Positions 16,796-25,677 of a stretch of DNA of 64,000 nucleotides are shown here, piece by piece. The DNA lies in contig PSLF01000004.1 in assembly GCA_040289475.1 (NCBI GenBank), forward strand, positions 33,191-97,190, read 5' to 3'. A program made the position numbers and the translations under genes. The notes below the pieces were generated by a model. It saw only the letters and a program-made list of their open reading frames with translations, did not search any database and was not told the DNA's origin. Source of the stretch: Acidimicrobiia bacterium. GTDB lineage: Bacteria; Actinomycetota; Acidimicrobiia; ATN3; PSLF01. The stretch's first letter is position 1, and every line of letters starts with the position of its first letter.

Positions 16796-18412
16796 CTAGG
16801 GAACAAAGCGCCGCCTCAGACTATCTTTCAAGACTTTACCCGCTGCAGAACGCGGCAAGGAATCCACAAACTCTATGCTTTTGGGCGTCTTGTAGCTGGC
16901 TATGCGACTCCTGCAGTAAGCCTGCAGTTGAGCCACGTCTAGCCTTCCTCCTGGCTTCGGAACTACAACCGCGTGTACTCTCTCTCCCCACAACTCATCC
17001 GGAACGCCGATGACAGCTACCTCAGCCACCTCGGGATGGCTGCATAACACGTTTTCTACCTCAAGCGAGTAGACATTCTCTCCGCCTGTTATGATCATGT
17101 CCTTGAGTCGGTCCACTACGTATAGGTGCCCCTCCTCATCTAGGTATCCTAAGTCTCCTGTATGTAACCATCCGTCTTCGAGTACTTGCCCTGTAAGATC
17201 TGGCCGTTTCCAGTAGCCTTTCATGACAACAGTACCCGACACTACGATCTCGCCAATCTCTTTGGGGCCAGCGATACCACCGTCGTCACGCATTATTTTT
17301 ACTTCGAGACCAGGTACTTCCTTTCCTGCGGAGGCGAGAAGGTGTCGCCTAGGGTCGTATCCCTCGATCACTGCCCTGTAAATCTCAGGAGGCATCACTG
17401 TGATCCGGGACGAAGCCTCGGTCATCCCATAACCCTGGCCGATGCCACACGGAAATACATCGAATATCTCCCGAAGCATCGCCTCCGGCATGGGAGCAGC
17501 GCTGTAGAAGATCCTTCTCAAGCTCGACATAGAAGGGATATCCAAAGACGCCGAGTCGAGAAGCATGCGATACATAGTGGGGACCATCGTGACAGTCGTA
17601 ACACCAAAGCGGTTTACCGCATCTATAAATCCTTCTGGATTGAAATTCGGCAAGAAGACATGAGTAGCACCTAAAAGGGTGCAACTGAGCGAACCAGCAG
17701 CATCGGCCAGATGGAACATAGGACCGGCGTGAAGGTAGATATCATTCTCGTTATACCCCATGGCAAGGCAGATCTGGAGCGTGGCGTCATACAGATTGCG
17801 ATGGGTGAGCATCACACCTTTGGCCCTTCCGCTTGCCCCGCCCGTATAAAAGATCCCCACCAATTCGTCCTCGGAGAAAGAAAAGCCGAAGCCGCCTTTG
17901 TCTCCTAAAAGATCTAGTTCGTTGTGCGAGTTCATCCGTATCGCGCAATCTACCTCTCTAGTGGAAACTTCTTTCTCCCACTCCTCCGACTCCGTAGAAA
18001 GCACCCGACCGATGGATGGGACCTTTTCTTGCAAGGAACGCGCCCGCTCAAAGAAACGCTGATCGGAGACCAAAATGGACAGCTCTGCCTCGGCGACCTG
18101 TACTTTCAACTCCTCGTCCCCTAGCCTATAGTTGAGCGGGACGATCCGTGCTCCTGCTGTGGGGACAGCGAAAAACAGTTCGAAGTAATGGTGAGAGTTG
18201 TATGCAAGAACTCCGACCGTATCGGATCGGTCAAGGCCTTGCTTCAACAGAAAACGGGCGGTAGCCGTTACCCGTTGCGACACTTCGGACCACGAATAGG
18301 AATGGGGCTTCTTACAATAAGGATGATCCGAGACATCGATCAACGCGACCTTGGAGGGCACAAGCCGAGCAGGTCGCATCAAAATACTCATTAGGCTGCG
18401 TTGCGGCCTCAT
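16796..18412 (-). CDS. Acyl-CoA synthetase (AMP-forming)
   Basis: This 538-aa ANL-superfamily ligase activates a carboxylic acid to its CoA thioester through an acyl-adenylate. The phosphate loop reads FYTGGASGRAKGVMLTHRN (about residues 190-208), close to the consensus T-S-G-T-T-G-x-P-K-G. Further motifs are GYGMTEASS, TGDLGYLDEEGHLYV and the catalytic Lys in RSAAGKVLK near the C terminus. The length and motifs suit medium- or long-chain fatty acids, but the substrate is not determined. The gene is convergent with the propeller gene. The start codon lies in the loop of a perfect 6-bp GC hairpin. Confidence 0.9.
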   Translation of the reverse strand: MRPQRSLMSILMRPARLVPSKVALIDVSDHPYCKKPHSYSWSEVSQRVTATARFLLKQGLDRSDTVGVLAYNSHHYFELFFAVPTAGARIVPLNYRLGDEELKVQVAEAELSILVSDQRFFERARSLQEKVPSIGRVLSTESEEWEKEVSTREVDCAIRMNSHNELDLLGDKGGFGFSFSEDELVGIFYTGGASGRAKGVMLTHRNLYDATLQICLAMGYNENDIYLHAGPMFHLADAAGSLSCTLLGATHVFLPNFNPEGFIDAVNRFGVTTVTMVPTMYRMLLDSASLDIPSMSSLRRIFYSAAPMPEAMLREIFDVFPCGIGQGYGMTEASSRITVMPPEIYRAVIEGYDPRRHLLASAGKEVPGLEVKIMRDDGGIAGPKEIGEIVVSGTVVMKGYWKRPDLTGQVLEDGWLHTGDLGYLDEEGHLYVVDRLKDMIITGGENVYSLEVENVLCSHPEVAEVAVIGVPDELWGERVHAVVVPKPGGRLDVAQLQAYCRSRIASYKTPKSIEFVDSLPRSAAGKVLKDSLRRRFVP

Positions 18413-18419
18413 AGCCGCA
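18402..18419 (-). promoter_or_regulatory. Hairpin enclosing the acyl-CoA synthetase start codon
   Basis: TGCGGC and GCCGCA form a perfect 6-bp stem whose 6-nt loop holds the ATG. This could mask or present the initiation site; the function is inferred. Confidence 0.3.
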
Positions 18420-18531
18420 GGCCCTTTCGATGCAAAGCAGACCTAGTCTCGTCGAATCGAGTAACTCCCTCGGGCGGTAGAACCTTTCTCTCCTGCTCCA
18501 GCCTTACCTTCCTTAGGGTTATACCCCACCG

Positions 18532-19836
18532 TCAGACAGGCGAGATCGTTGCCCAAACCTCGGTCACGAGTCTGTCGAGCCACACTTCCAAGCGAGGGTT
18601 GGACGCCAGAGAAACTCTAGCCAGGCGAGCAATTTTTACTAGGCAATCGGTAGAGTTCGACCCGGCAGAAGCAGCCAACGGAGCGCTCTTTAGCCGTTCC
18701 AGCTGGCGAGTCGCGTCTTGGCCCAAGGTCTCGAGGCGGAATCGAGCTTGGTCTTCCAAACCAGCTTTTAGCAGCGCGCACACCAGTGTTACATATTCGA
18801 GCACCGTCACGATTTGAAGGCAGAGTGTTTGCTCTATGCGGCGCAGTCTTCTGTGTTTGGAAGCTCTAGCCGTCCCATGGGAAGACGCCGGTGATGCAAG
18901 GCCCAACTCTGTCTCCAACTTCATCTCGGCAGCCATTTCGTCGTCGATTGCAGACCCAACTTCTCCTCGAAGAGCTTCTATGCGCTCTCGAAGCATGCCG
19001 GACACTTCTAGGGGATTGGTTGATAGATCGTAAAAAAGGGGAAGCAGAAGAGAGGCAACGTACGCTGTGAACTCCCCATAAGAGCCTGTTTGAACGGCTT
19101 GCGCAGCCCACTGGAGACTCCCCTCGGACGCTCCGGCGGCAGCCATTGCCGTTTGCTGGTCGACACCAGCATCGACCAAGAGTTTTTCGATCCGAGCTGC
19201 AGGTATGGGATAGAAAGCGACTTCCCTGCACCTGGATGCCAATGTATCGAGAACTGCTTGCCTGTCCGGAGCAGCTCCGAACACAAAGGTCAGGCGAGCA
19301 TTTGGCTCTTCGACGGTGCGTAGCAATGCGTTCGAAGCAGCTCTTGAAAGGCGTTCAGCTTCTCTCAGTAAAACGAAGCGATGACCTCCTCGAAGTGCTG
19401 AGAACTTCGCCTCCGCCACTACTCTGTCCCTCACGAACTCCACGAGGTATGTATTGCCCTCGGGCTCGAAGACAAGCACGTCTGGATGTGATCCATGTAG
19501 CACCATGCGACATTCGCTGCACATCCAGCAAGGATGAGAAACTCCGTGTTGCAACCTCGGCTGGATGCAACGATTCGAGGCCGCGAGAAGCAAAAATGCC
19601 TCTTCTTGTCCACACCCCGCGGGCCCTGTAAAAAGGTAGGCGTTCGGCAGCGAACTTTCGCCCATGCCGAAAGAGTCCGCAGCCTTTTTCAGATCCGAGG
19701 AGAGGATAGTAGCGGCTCGCGGCTGAAAATCGAGCGCATCCCACCCTCTGCGCACGAGCAGCTCGATAATTGGCGACAGATACGATCCAACCGAACCGAA
19801 AGCGATTCGCGGTTCGGTTCCAGTTCGCGATTTCAT
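18532..19836 (-). CDS. holB: DNA polymerase III delta' subunit
   Basis: The 434-aa protein is a clamp-loader AAA+ subunit. The P-loop region reads FTGPAGCGQEEA (about residue 66) and lacks the ATP-binding Lys, as is normal for delta'. The zinc-binding knuckle CWMCSEC (about 102-108) and SNALLRTVEEPN followed by TLASRCREV (sensor and SRC-type motif) identify the family. The N-terminal 30 residues before GWDALDFQPRA may be over-called; a GTG within LLVRRGW is an alternative start. It sits at the end of the topA-MFS-tmk-holB run. Coupling of tmk and holB is common in bacteria. Confidence 0.9.
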   Translation of the reverse strand: MKSRTGTEPRIAFGSVGSYLSPIIELLVRRGWDALDFQPRAATILSSDLKKAADSFGMGESSLPNAYLFTGPAGCGQEEAFLLLAASNRCIQPRLQHGVSHPCWMCSECRMVLHGSHPDVLVFEPEGNTYLVEFVRDRVVAEAKFSALRGGHRFVLLREAERLSRAASNALLRTVEEPNARLTFVFGAAPDRQAVLDTLASRCREVAFYPIPAARIEKLLVDAGVDQQTAMAAAGASEGSLQWAAQAVQTGSYGEFTAYVASLLLPLFYDLSTNPLEVSGMLRERIEALRGEVGSAIDDEMAAEMKLETELGLASPASSHGTARASKHRRLRRIEQTLCLQIVTVLEYVTLVCALLKAGLEDQARFRLETLGQDATRQLERLKSAPLAASAGSNSTDCLVKIARLARVSLASNPRLEVWLDRLVTEVWATISPV

Positions 19837-19881
19837 CTCACTGCCACCGGCCTGTATCTCCTCTAAGATTGCATCTCGTTT

Positions 19882-20544
19882 CTATTGTCGAGACTCGGGC
19901 GAAAAGGACTGCCACCCTTTCAAAAACAAGAGCCTCTTTTCTACAGCCTCCAGGATGGCTCTCTCCACCTTGTCTACCGAGAGAAGCCCATCGACGACCA
20001 CGAAACGCCCGGGTTCACGGGAGGCCTGGCGCAGGTACTCATTTCTCACTCGGGAGTGAAACTCGAGGGGCTCCCGCTCCATCCTGTCGACACTCGTCCC
20101 TTTTCTGCGCAGACCCGCTTGTGGGGGCACATCCACAACCACTACTAAGTCCGGCTCGATGCCTCCCGAAGCTTGTGCACACAACCTCTCCACAAGATCC
20201 AAATCTAGACCTCTACCCGCACTCTGGTAGGCGACAGTTGAAGGCGTGTATCTGTCACACACGACAACGGCTCCCCGCTCCAGAGCAGGCTTGATGACCT
20301 CTGCTACGTGCTGCGCTCGGTCAGCTAGATACAAAAAAAGCTCGGCCAAGGCCGCGGCAGAAACCTCCGAGTCTAAAAGTACTGCCCGAATGCGAGATCC
20401 AAGCGGTGTCCCTCCTGGCTCGTGCGTGAGCACTACCTCCAATCCGAGAGAAGCGATATTTTGGGCGAGCCTCTGAGCCTGCGTTGACTTGCCAGATCCT
20501 TCCACGCCTTCGATAACGACGAAGGCGCTTCCTTTGGTGCTCAT
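19882..20544 (-). CDS. tmk: Thymidylate kinase
   Basis: The 220-aa enzyme phosphorylates dTMP to dTDP. The P-loop GVEGSGKSTQAQRL lies at about residues 12-25. The DR(Y) motif VVCDRYTPSTVAYQ lies near residue 95, followed by GRGLD. The length is typical. Its ATG overlaps the stop of the MFS gene (ATGA), so translation is coupled. Confidence 0.96.
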   Translation of the reverse strand: MSTKGSAFVVIEGVEGSGKSTQAQRLAQNIASLGLEVVLTHEPGGTPLGSRIRAVLLDSEVSAAALAELFLYLADRAQHVAEVIKPALERGAVVVCDRYTPSTVAYQSAGRGLDLDLVERLCAQASGGIEPDLVVVVDVPPQAGLRRKGTSVDRMEREPLEFHSRVRNEYLRQASREPGRFVVVDGLLSVDKVERAILEAVEKRLLFLKGWQSFSPESRQ

Positions 20545-22103
20545 CGCCTTCGGTCTGGAGGGTGAAAGCTTTGGGCGGACCCCTCTAGATCCTGCTGGCC
20601 AGCACCCTCGATTGCCTCGGAGTTTTCGTAATCCAACCGAGCATCGACATGAAACGGATCAACGTCAGAGACTGACACCTTGGGACGATCAAGCTCCGGC
20701 CTAACCCTCTCTTCTTCCACTTGTATTTGGGTGGATGCGGCGGAAACTACTGACTCTTCTCTTTGGGCTGGACCCCCATGGAAAACTCCTGCTGTGACAA
20801 TTCCAGAAAGAACTATAACTACTCCTCCTAGAAGGAGCGTAAGACGGGTCCCCGAAAGAACCAGGCTAAAAGCACCGAATCCTATCCTTTGCCCTGGGAA
20901 TAAAGAAGCAGTGACCGATCCCAGCCCTCCTGCAACCACAGGTGCCGCGCCCAGTGCGATCATCATCGCCAAGCGAGTCAGAGACAATAGAGCTGCGAAG
21001 CTTCGGCCTCTATAGATCGCGTCGGTCTCCTGATGAACTACGGTAAGTCCGGCGATGTAAGCGGGCGCAGCAGCTACACCAGTGACAAAAAGTAGAGCGG
21101 CTGCTGCAGGAACCGTGGTCACTGCTGCCCCTAGGACTAATGCAGCACCAGCACACACCAAAGAAAAGGGGTATACCGCCGCCCTCGAGAGTTTCCCTCC
21201 AACTGTCTCCATGGTGAGCACTCCGACAGCTGCCCCCATGCCCAAAGCCGTCACTAGCACTCCGAACCCAGAGGCTCCTCCCGCCAGATCCTGTTTCACG
21301 TGTAGAGGCCCCAACGATATGACTGAACCGGCTCCGAAGATAGCTGCCGACATTCCTGCGATCACCGTTCGTACCCGCACGTTGCGTGCTATAGCCCGAT
21401 ACCCGTCTCTGGTCTCTCTAAGAGCTAGGGTGAGATCTAGTGGGCGTTTAGGTTTGTAGTGGCGTTTCAGTTGCAGGCTGCCTAACAAATAGGCCGACAC
21501 AAAGAACGTCACCGAGTCCAAGAACAGGGCCAGTGACTCTTGGTTTAACTCGAAGATCCTGAAGAAGGGCAGCCCTCCAAGGAGCTGAGCGAGGTGAGCG
21601 AGTCCAGAGAAAGCCAGTGCCCCAACTGGGAACATCCCGTATGCGGCTATCTGTGACACCGAATTCATGCGCGAAATGCCATCTTTCGGCACCACGTCCG
21701 GTACCGACGCCTCTTTTGCGGGCTGCCACAGCATCGTTACTATTTCGAAGACTAACTGGTTGATGATGAGAAGCCCTAGGTTTGGCACGAATGGGAGACT
21801 CGCTATAAGCAGCCCTCTGGTTATGTCACAGGCAGCTAGTAGATTCCTTCGGTTCCACCGATCTACCAGAGGGCCTGCTAGCTGCCCGAACAGAAAACCT
21901 GGAACTGTCCTGGTGAGGAGCACCATTCCAGGCCCATACACTTCCAGCCTGGTGCCGCTGGTGAGACGAAACGAGAGTGCGAGAATAGCTATGAGCCCGA
22001 TCCAGTCACCGAGACTGGAAATGACTTGAGCGGCAGCGAACTTGCGCGCCTGAGGCGTCCAAAAAGGAGCTCCTTCTGGGGGACGCTGATCTAAAGAGTT
22101 CAC
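20541..22103 (-). CDS. Major facilitator superfamily transporter (EntS-like exporter)
   Basis: The 520-aa integral membrane protein has about 12 predicted helices in residues 25-430 and a hydrophilic C-terminal tail. The signature between helices 2 and 3, GQLAGPLVDRWNRRNLL, fits the MFS loop motif. The overall pattern matches the MFS_3 group of siderophore or drug exporters (EntS-like). It begins 3 nt after topA and overlaps tmk by 4 bp, so it is embedded in a DNA-replication operon; this placement recurs in actinobacteria. The substrate is unknown. Confidence 0.85.
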   Translation of the reverse strand: MNSLDQRPPEGAPFWTPQARKFAAAQVISSLGDWIGLIAILALSFRLTSGTRLEVYGPGMVLLTRTVPGFLFGQLAGPLVDRWNRRNLLAACDITRGLLIASLPFVPNLGLLIINQLVFEIVTMLWQPAKEASVPDVVPKDGISRMNSVSQIAAYGMFPVGALAFSGLAHLAQLLGGLPFFRIFELNQESLALFLDSVTFFVSAYLLGSLQLKRHYKPKRPLDLTLALRETRDGYRAIARNVRVRTVIAGMSAAIFGAGSVISLGPLHVKQDLAGGASGFGVLVTALGMGAAVGVLTMETVGGKLSRAAVYPFSLVCAGAALVLGAAVTTVPAAAALLFVTGVAAAPAYIAGLTVVHQETDAIYRGRSFAALLSLTRLAMMIALGAAPVVAGGLGSVTASLFPGQRIGFGAFSLVLSGTRLTLLLGGVVIVLSGIVTAGVFHGGPAQREESVVSAASTQIQVEEERVRPELDRPKVSVSDVDPFHVDARLDYENSEAIEGAGQQDLEGSAQSFHPPDRRR

Positions 22104-22106
22104 GGC

Positions 22107-24563
22107 TCACACTCGCGCAGTGCTAGAAGCTGCCTCTACCTCCCCCGCAATCTCCCCGTTCCTACCAGAATCCGATTCATTGTCGGACGCTTCGGTCAGC
22201 TCGAACTCTGCCGAGCACGATGAACATCTCGCTCTATTGCGCTCCACAAACTGCGTCCCTCCGCACTTTGGGCACAAATCCGCCAGAGGTCTTTTCCAGC
22301 TTGCGAATTCGCAGTCAGGATATCTGCTGCAGCTAAAGAAAAGCTTGCCTCTCCGCGTGCGACGCTCGACTAGCTCTCCGTCCTTGCACTTGGGACACCG
22401 AGCTCCGGTCGGCTTATCCTCCCTTTTTATATACCTGCACTCTGGGTAGCCGGAACAACCGACGAAGTCTCCATAACGGCCGTGTCGCTTCACCAAAGGT
22501 TTTTTGCACTCGGGACACGTTTCCCCGGTTGGCTGAGGCTGCTCTGGCTTGTTCAGCGGCTTTGAGAATTTACACTCTGGATACCTAGAGCAGGACAAGA
22601 AACGTCCATAGCGTCCTAACCGAACGACCATCTTTGAGCCGCAAACTTGGCACGTCTCGTCGGCTTCTTCAAGATGAGGCTGTACCTCGTGGTCCTTTTT
22701 TTCGAGATGCCGCGCGAACTCCTCGTAGAAGTCACGAATAACAGGTACCCACTGTCGCTTGCGCGAGGCAATTTCGTCAAGGTCCTCCTCCATTCGGGCC
22801 GTGAACCCAACATCCACTATGTCGGGAAAGTGCTCGACCAGAAAGTCAACAACAACAAACCCGGTCTCTTCGGGCACCAGTTTCTTGTTTTCTCTCCTTA
22901 CATACCCTCGCTCTAAGAGAGTGGAGATGGTAGGAGCGTAGGTTGAGGGTCTACCTATGCCGTTCTCCTCCAACGCCTTGATGAGCGAAGCGTCGGTATA
23001 GCGGGGAGGAGGCTGTGTAAAGTGCTGCTCGGGAACGACCTCAACAAGCAAGAGATTCTCTCCCTCTTGTAGGTCGGGGAGCGCTCCGGTCCCCTCTTCT
23101 CCTTCTCCCTCGTCTGTCCCCTCCGTGTACACCCGCATGAAGCCATCGAAGACCCGGACCTGTCCTGTCGCCCGAAGCAGGTATCCCCCAGTCGCAGAGA
23201 TGTCAACCGATGTCTGATCGAAAAGTGCCTCTTTCATTTGGGAGGCAATCGTCCGCTGCCAAATTAGGCGGTACAGTTTGAACTGGTCGTCGGTTAAGTA
23301 TGCCCTTACGGAGTCTGGGTATTTATCAGCGTATGTCGGGCGGATTGCCTCGTGCGCCTCTTGAGCTCCCCTTGATTTGGTCTTGTATGTGTGAGGCTTT
23401 TGAGGGAGATACTCCTTTCCGAATCTGGACTCGACCGTCGAAACGATGCTATCGACCGCCTCTTTGGAGAGCTGCACAGAGTCCGTACGCATGTAGGTGA
23501 TTAGGCCTACCTGGCCTTCTGAGCCCAGTTCTACTCCCTCGTAGAGTTGCTGGGCCACCAACATTGTCTTAGAACCGGTGAAACCTAATTTTCTGGAAGC
23601 TTCTTGTTGCAGTGTCGAAGTAGTAAACGGTGGCGGTGGATTGCGCCTAACCTGCTTCTTGCGAACTTCTTCCACACGGTAGGAGGCATTTCGCAAAGCT
23701 TCAGCGTGTTTGGTAGCCTGCTCCTCGGTTTCGAGTGCTGGCTTCTTTCCTCTAACCTTATGGAGCTGGGCCGAGAACACCCCACCCTGGGGATCATCTA
23801 CTCGGCTCAGCCTTGCCTCGACCGTCCAATACTCACGGGGCTGAAAATTCTGGATCTCCCGCTCTCGGTCCACTATCAGACGTAATGCCACCGATTGGAC
23901 TCGGCCAGCAGAGAGATTTCTTCTGATCTTTGTCCACAAGAACGGAGAAAGCTTGTAGCCGACGAGCCGGTCAAGAACTCTTCGCGCTTGCTGCGCGTCG
24001 ACGAGAGCAGAGTCGATATCACGAGGGTGTTTGAATGCTTCTTCGATTGCCGAGCGAGTGATCTCCGTGAACGTGACTCGTTTTGCTTTGGCGGGTTCGA
24101 TGTTCGCGGCCTGGAGGACGTGCCACGCAATTGCCTCGCCCTCGCGGTCGTAGTCAGTCGCTAGATACACAGCCTCTGCCGTAGATGCAGCCTTTTTCAG
24201 CTGCCCTACCACCTTTTTAGATTTGGGGATCACCTCGTATTTGGGCTCGAAATTTTTGTCGACGTCTACTCCGAGATCTTTTTTGGGTAGATCCCTTACG
24301 TGCCCCAGTGATGCGATCACCTTGAATCCGGTACCCAAATACCTTTCTATCGTTTTTGCTTTGGTGGGAGACTCGACGACGACGAGGTTGTAGCCCGACC
24401 GCGAAGATGACTTTAGGGTACCCTCGCTAACATCGCTCATTGAGCGTGAACTCTGCGAGCTGCTGGTCCTGCCGCCACCTCTTTTCCCTGATCGCTTCGA
24501 CGCAGCAGAGCCAGCAGTTGGTACAACTCCACACTTTTTTGCTGAAACTCGATTACTACTCAT
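22107..24563 (-). CDS. topA: DNA topoisomerase I
   Basis: This 818-aa type IA topoisomerase relaxes negative supercoils. The Toprim domain begins near residue 59 (VVVESPTKAKTIERYLG) with the acidic motif TDYDREGEAIAWH. The active-site Tyr is in LITYMRTDS (about residue 355). The C terminus holds three full C4 zinc fingers (CQVCGS, CPECKK and CPKCKD onwards) and one short fourth finger (CPKCGG...CSSC). The first 58 residues are basic and Ser-rich, and an internal ATG (MSDVSEG) is a possible alternative start. It heads the topA-MFS-tmk-holB run. Confidence 0.96.
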   Translation of the reverse strand: MSSNRVSAKKCGVVPTAGSAASKRSGKRGGGRTSSSQSSRSMSDVSEGTLKSSSRSGYNLVVVESPTKAKTIERYLGTGFKVIASLGHVRDLPKKDLGVDVDKNFEPKYEVIPKSKKVVGQLKKAASTAEAVYLATDYDREGEAIAWHVLQAANIEPAKAKRVTFTEITRSAIEEAFKHPRDIDSALVDAQQARRVLDRLVGYKLSPFLWTKIRRNLSAGRVQSVALRLIVDREREIQNFQPREYWTVEARLSRVDDPQGGVFSAQLHKVRGKKPALETEEQATKHAEALRNASYRVEEVRKKQVRRNPPPPFTTSTLQQEASRKLGFTGSKTMLVAQQLYEGVELGSEGQVGLITYMRTDSVQLSKEAVDSIVSTVESRFGKEYLPQKPHTYKTKSRGAQEAHEAIRPTYADKYPDSVRAYLTDDQFKLYRLIWQRTIASQMKEALFDQTSVDISATGGYLLRATGQVRVFDGFMRVYTEGTDEGEGEEGTGALPDLQEGENLLLVEVVPEQHFTQPPPRYTDASLIKALEENGIGRPSTYAPTISTLLERGYVRRENKKLVPEETGFVVVDFLVEHFPDIVDVGFTARMEEDLDEIASRKRQWVPVIRDFYEEFARHLEKKDHEVQPHLEEADETCQVCGSKMVVRLGRYGRFLSCSRYPECKFSKPLNKPEQPQPTGETCPECKKPLVKRHGRYGDFVGCSGYPECRYIKREDKPTGARCPKCKDGELVERRTRRGKLFFSCSRYPDCEFASWKRPLADLCPKCGGTQFVERNRARCSSCSAEFELTEASDNESDSGRNGEIAGEVEAASSTARV

Positions 24564-24714
24564 GCGGACTGCCAGTCTAGCTTTTGAGATCGAAACCCAA
24601 TGATTCCGTCATTGTTTACTTTGAGCTATAAAACGCAAAGGTTTGCAGTGTCAGTGATTTCAAGCTCGCTCGCTCCTAACCCGTACCGGATTTCGCAGCA
24701 TAGGCCGTCGCTCC

Positions 24715-24732
24715 GGTCGAACTGGTCGAACT
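24715..24732 (+). repeat. Two tandem copies of GGTCGAACT
   Basis: This is a perfect 9-bp direct repeat in the topA/lipoprotein intergenic region. It could be a pair of protein-binding sites on one face of the helix, or chance. Confidence 0.5.
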
Positions 24733-24744
24733 CTAGCGTGCACC

Positions 24745-24781
24745 CTACATTGCGCTACCGGGGTGTCAATGTAGCGTAATG
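24745..24781. repeat. Inverted repeat CTACATTG...CAATGTAG
   Basis: Perfect 8-bp arms (24745-24752 and 24767-24774) are interleaved with a second imperfect pair, CATTGCGCTAC (24748-24758) and GTAGCGTAATG (24771-24781). It is a candidate operator or small hairpin between divergent genes. Confidence 0.45.
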
Positions 24782-24987
24782 CTGATCGGTCGGTAGCACA
24801 GCTCTCCAAAAAGTCTTTACCTTCCAAGCCATGCTAGACGTCACGTTGAACTCCAAGAATAGTTGCTCGCTTGCCAGCCCTGTGTGCTTTAGATCGCACG
24901 AAAACCGGCTATTTCCGTGATAAAAAACTGATATTCGCCGACTCCGAGTCGGTGTCGGCTACGATTATTCGCCGGATTCGCAAAAAG

Positions 24988-25677
24988 ATGACGATCGATA
25001 AGACCAGCAGGCCCTTGGCGAAAATAACAGATACCTTCCAAACTGGATCAGAATCGCATAAACAAAGACCTTATTCCAAGCTAGCCCTGGGTCTGTTCGC
25101 TGCACTGCTGATCCTCTCCGCCTGCTCCAAGCGAGCCCCAACCGCACCTACACCCCTTGGCCTAGAGCTACATGCGACAAAGACAGAAGTAGTGGGTGCC
25201 GGCGCGTCATCTATTGCGAAAGCAGACGAAATCGCTGTGCAGGTGCTTGAGCCTGTACATCGCTACTACAACGGAACACTATTTGGCGTAGTGTTTCCCA
25301 CCGAAAACTTCGAAGGCGCTGTTTCCGAGTTTACTCCCACGATCGCAGCGAAGGCGCTCGGCGAGCATGCAGCTTTGATGACGCCGGCAGAAGCTGCGTC
25401 GCGTATTTCCGGAGTGCTCGAGCCTCACGACGTTACAGCCACAGTCACTTTGTTTTCCCCAGCGAAAGCGAGCGTATCACACGCCGGCGTCTCAGTAGCA
25501 CTGGGGGCTCGTGGCTACCTGGAGGACGGCACACCTTTAGACATCTCCCGACAGGATTTCTTCGTCGTCGAACAGTCCTCGTCGGGATGGAAAGTCATAT
25601 CTTACGAGTGCCGCCAAAAGATAGACGCCCCCGCAAGCATGCAAGAAGTCGTTGATGGAGGCTCGAGTGGTCGTTAG
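24988..25677 (+). CDS. Predicted lipoprotein of unknown function
   Basis: From the ATG at 24988 the product is 229 aa, with an N-terminal hydrophobic stretch and a lipobox ending LLILSACSK. The mature protein is therefore predicted to be lipid-anchored outside the membrane. The rest (from PLGLELHATKTEVVG on) has alpha/beta character and includes GTLFGVVFPTENFEG and SSGWKVISYECRQ, vaguely like NTF2/SnoaL-type accessory domains. No firm family is assigned. The n-region before the helix is long, and a TTG at 24871 would extend it. It ends over the ribosome binding site of the LCP gene, so the two are probably co-expressed in envelope assembly. Confidence 0.65.
   Translation: MTIDKTSRPLAKITDTFQTGSESHKQRPYSKLALGLFAALLILSACSKRAPTAPTPLGLELHATKTEVVGAGASSIAKADEIAVQVLEPVHRYYNGTLFGVVFPTENFEGAVSEFTPTIAAKALGEHAALMTPAEAASRISGVLEPHDVTATVTLFSPAKASVSHAGVSVALGARGYLEDGTPLDISRQDFFVVEQSSSGWKVISYECRQKIDAPASMQEVVDGGSSGR
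25657..25661 (+). promoter_or_regulatory. Ribosome binding site deciding the LCP start
   Basis: GGAGG lies 5 nt before GTG 25667. Upstream TTG 25652 and ATG 25655 in the same frame have no such site. Confidence 0.6.

Larger units (their letters stand above)
24564..24987 (+). other. Divergent intergenic region with several symmetric elements
   Basis: This region separates topA from the lipoprotein gene. It holds a tandem GGTCGAACT x2 (24715-24732), an inverted repeat built on CTACATTG/CAATGTAG (24745-24774), and a 15-bp palindrome CCGACTCCGAGTCGG (24938-24952). No RNA gene is recognised. The open frame from 24871 may extend the lipoprotein upstream, but it has no ribosome binding site. Confidence 0.45.

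Noticed and set aside
18532-19836. Missing P-loop lysine in the delta' subunit as a sign of decay
   Set aside because: Loss of the ATP-binding lysine is normal for clamp-loader delta' subunits.
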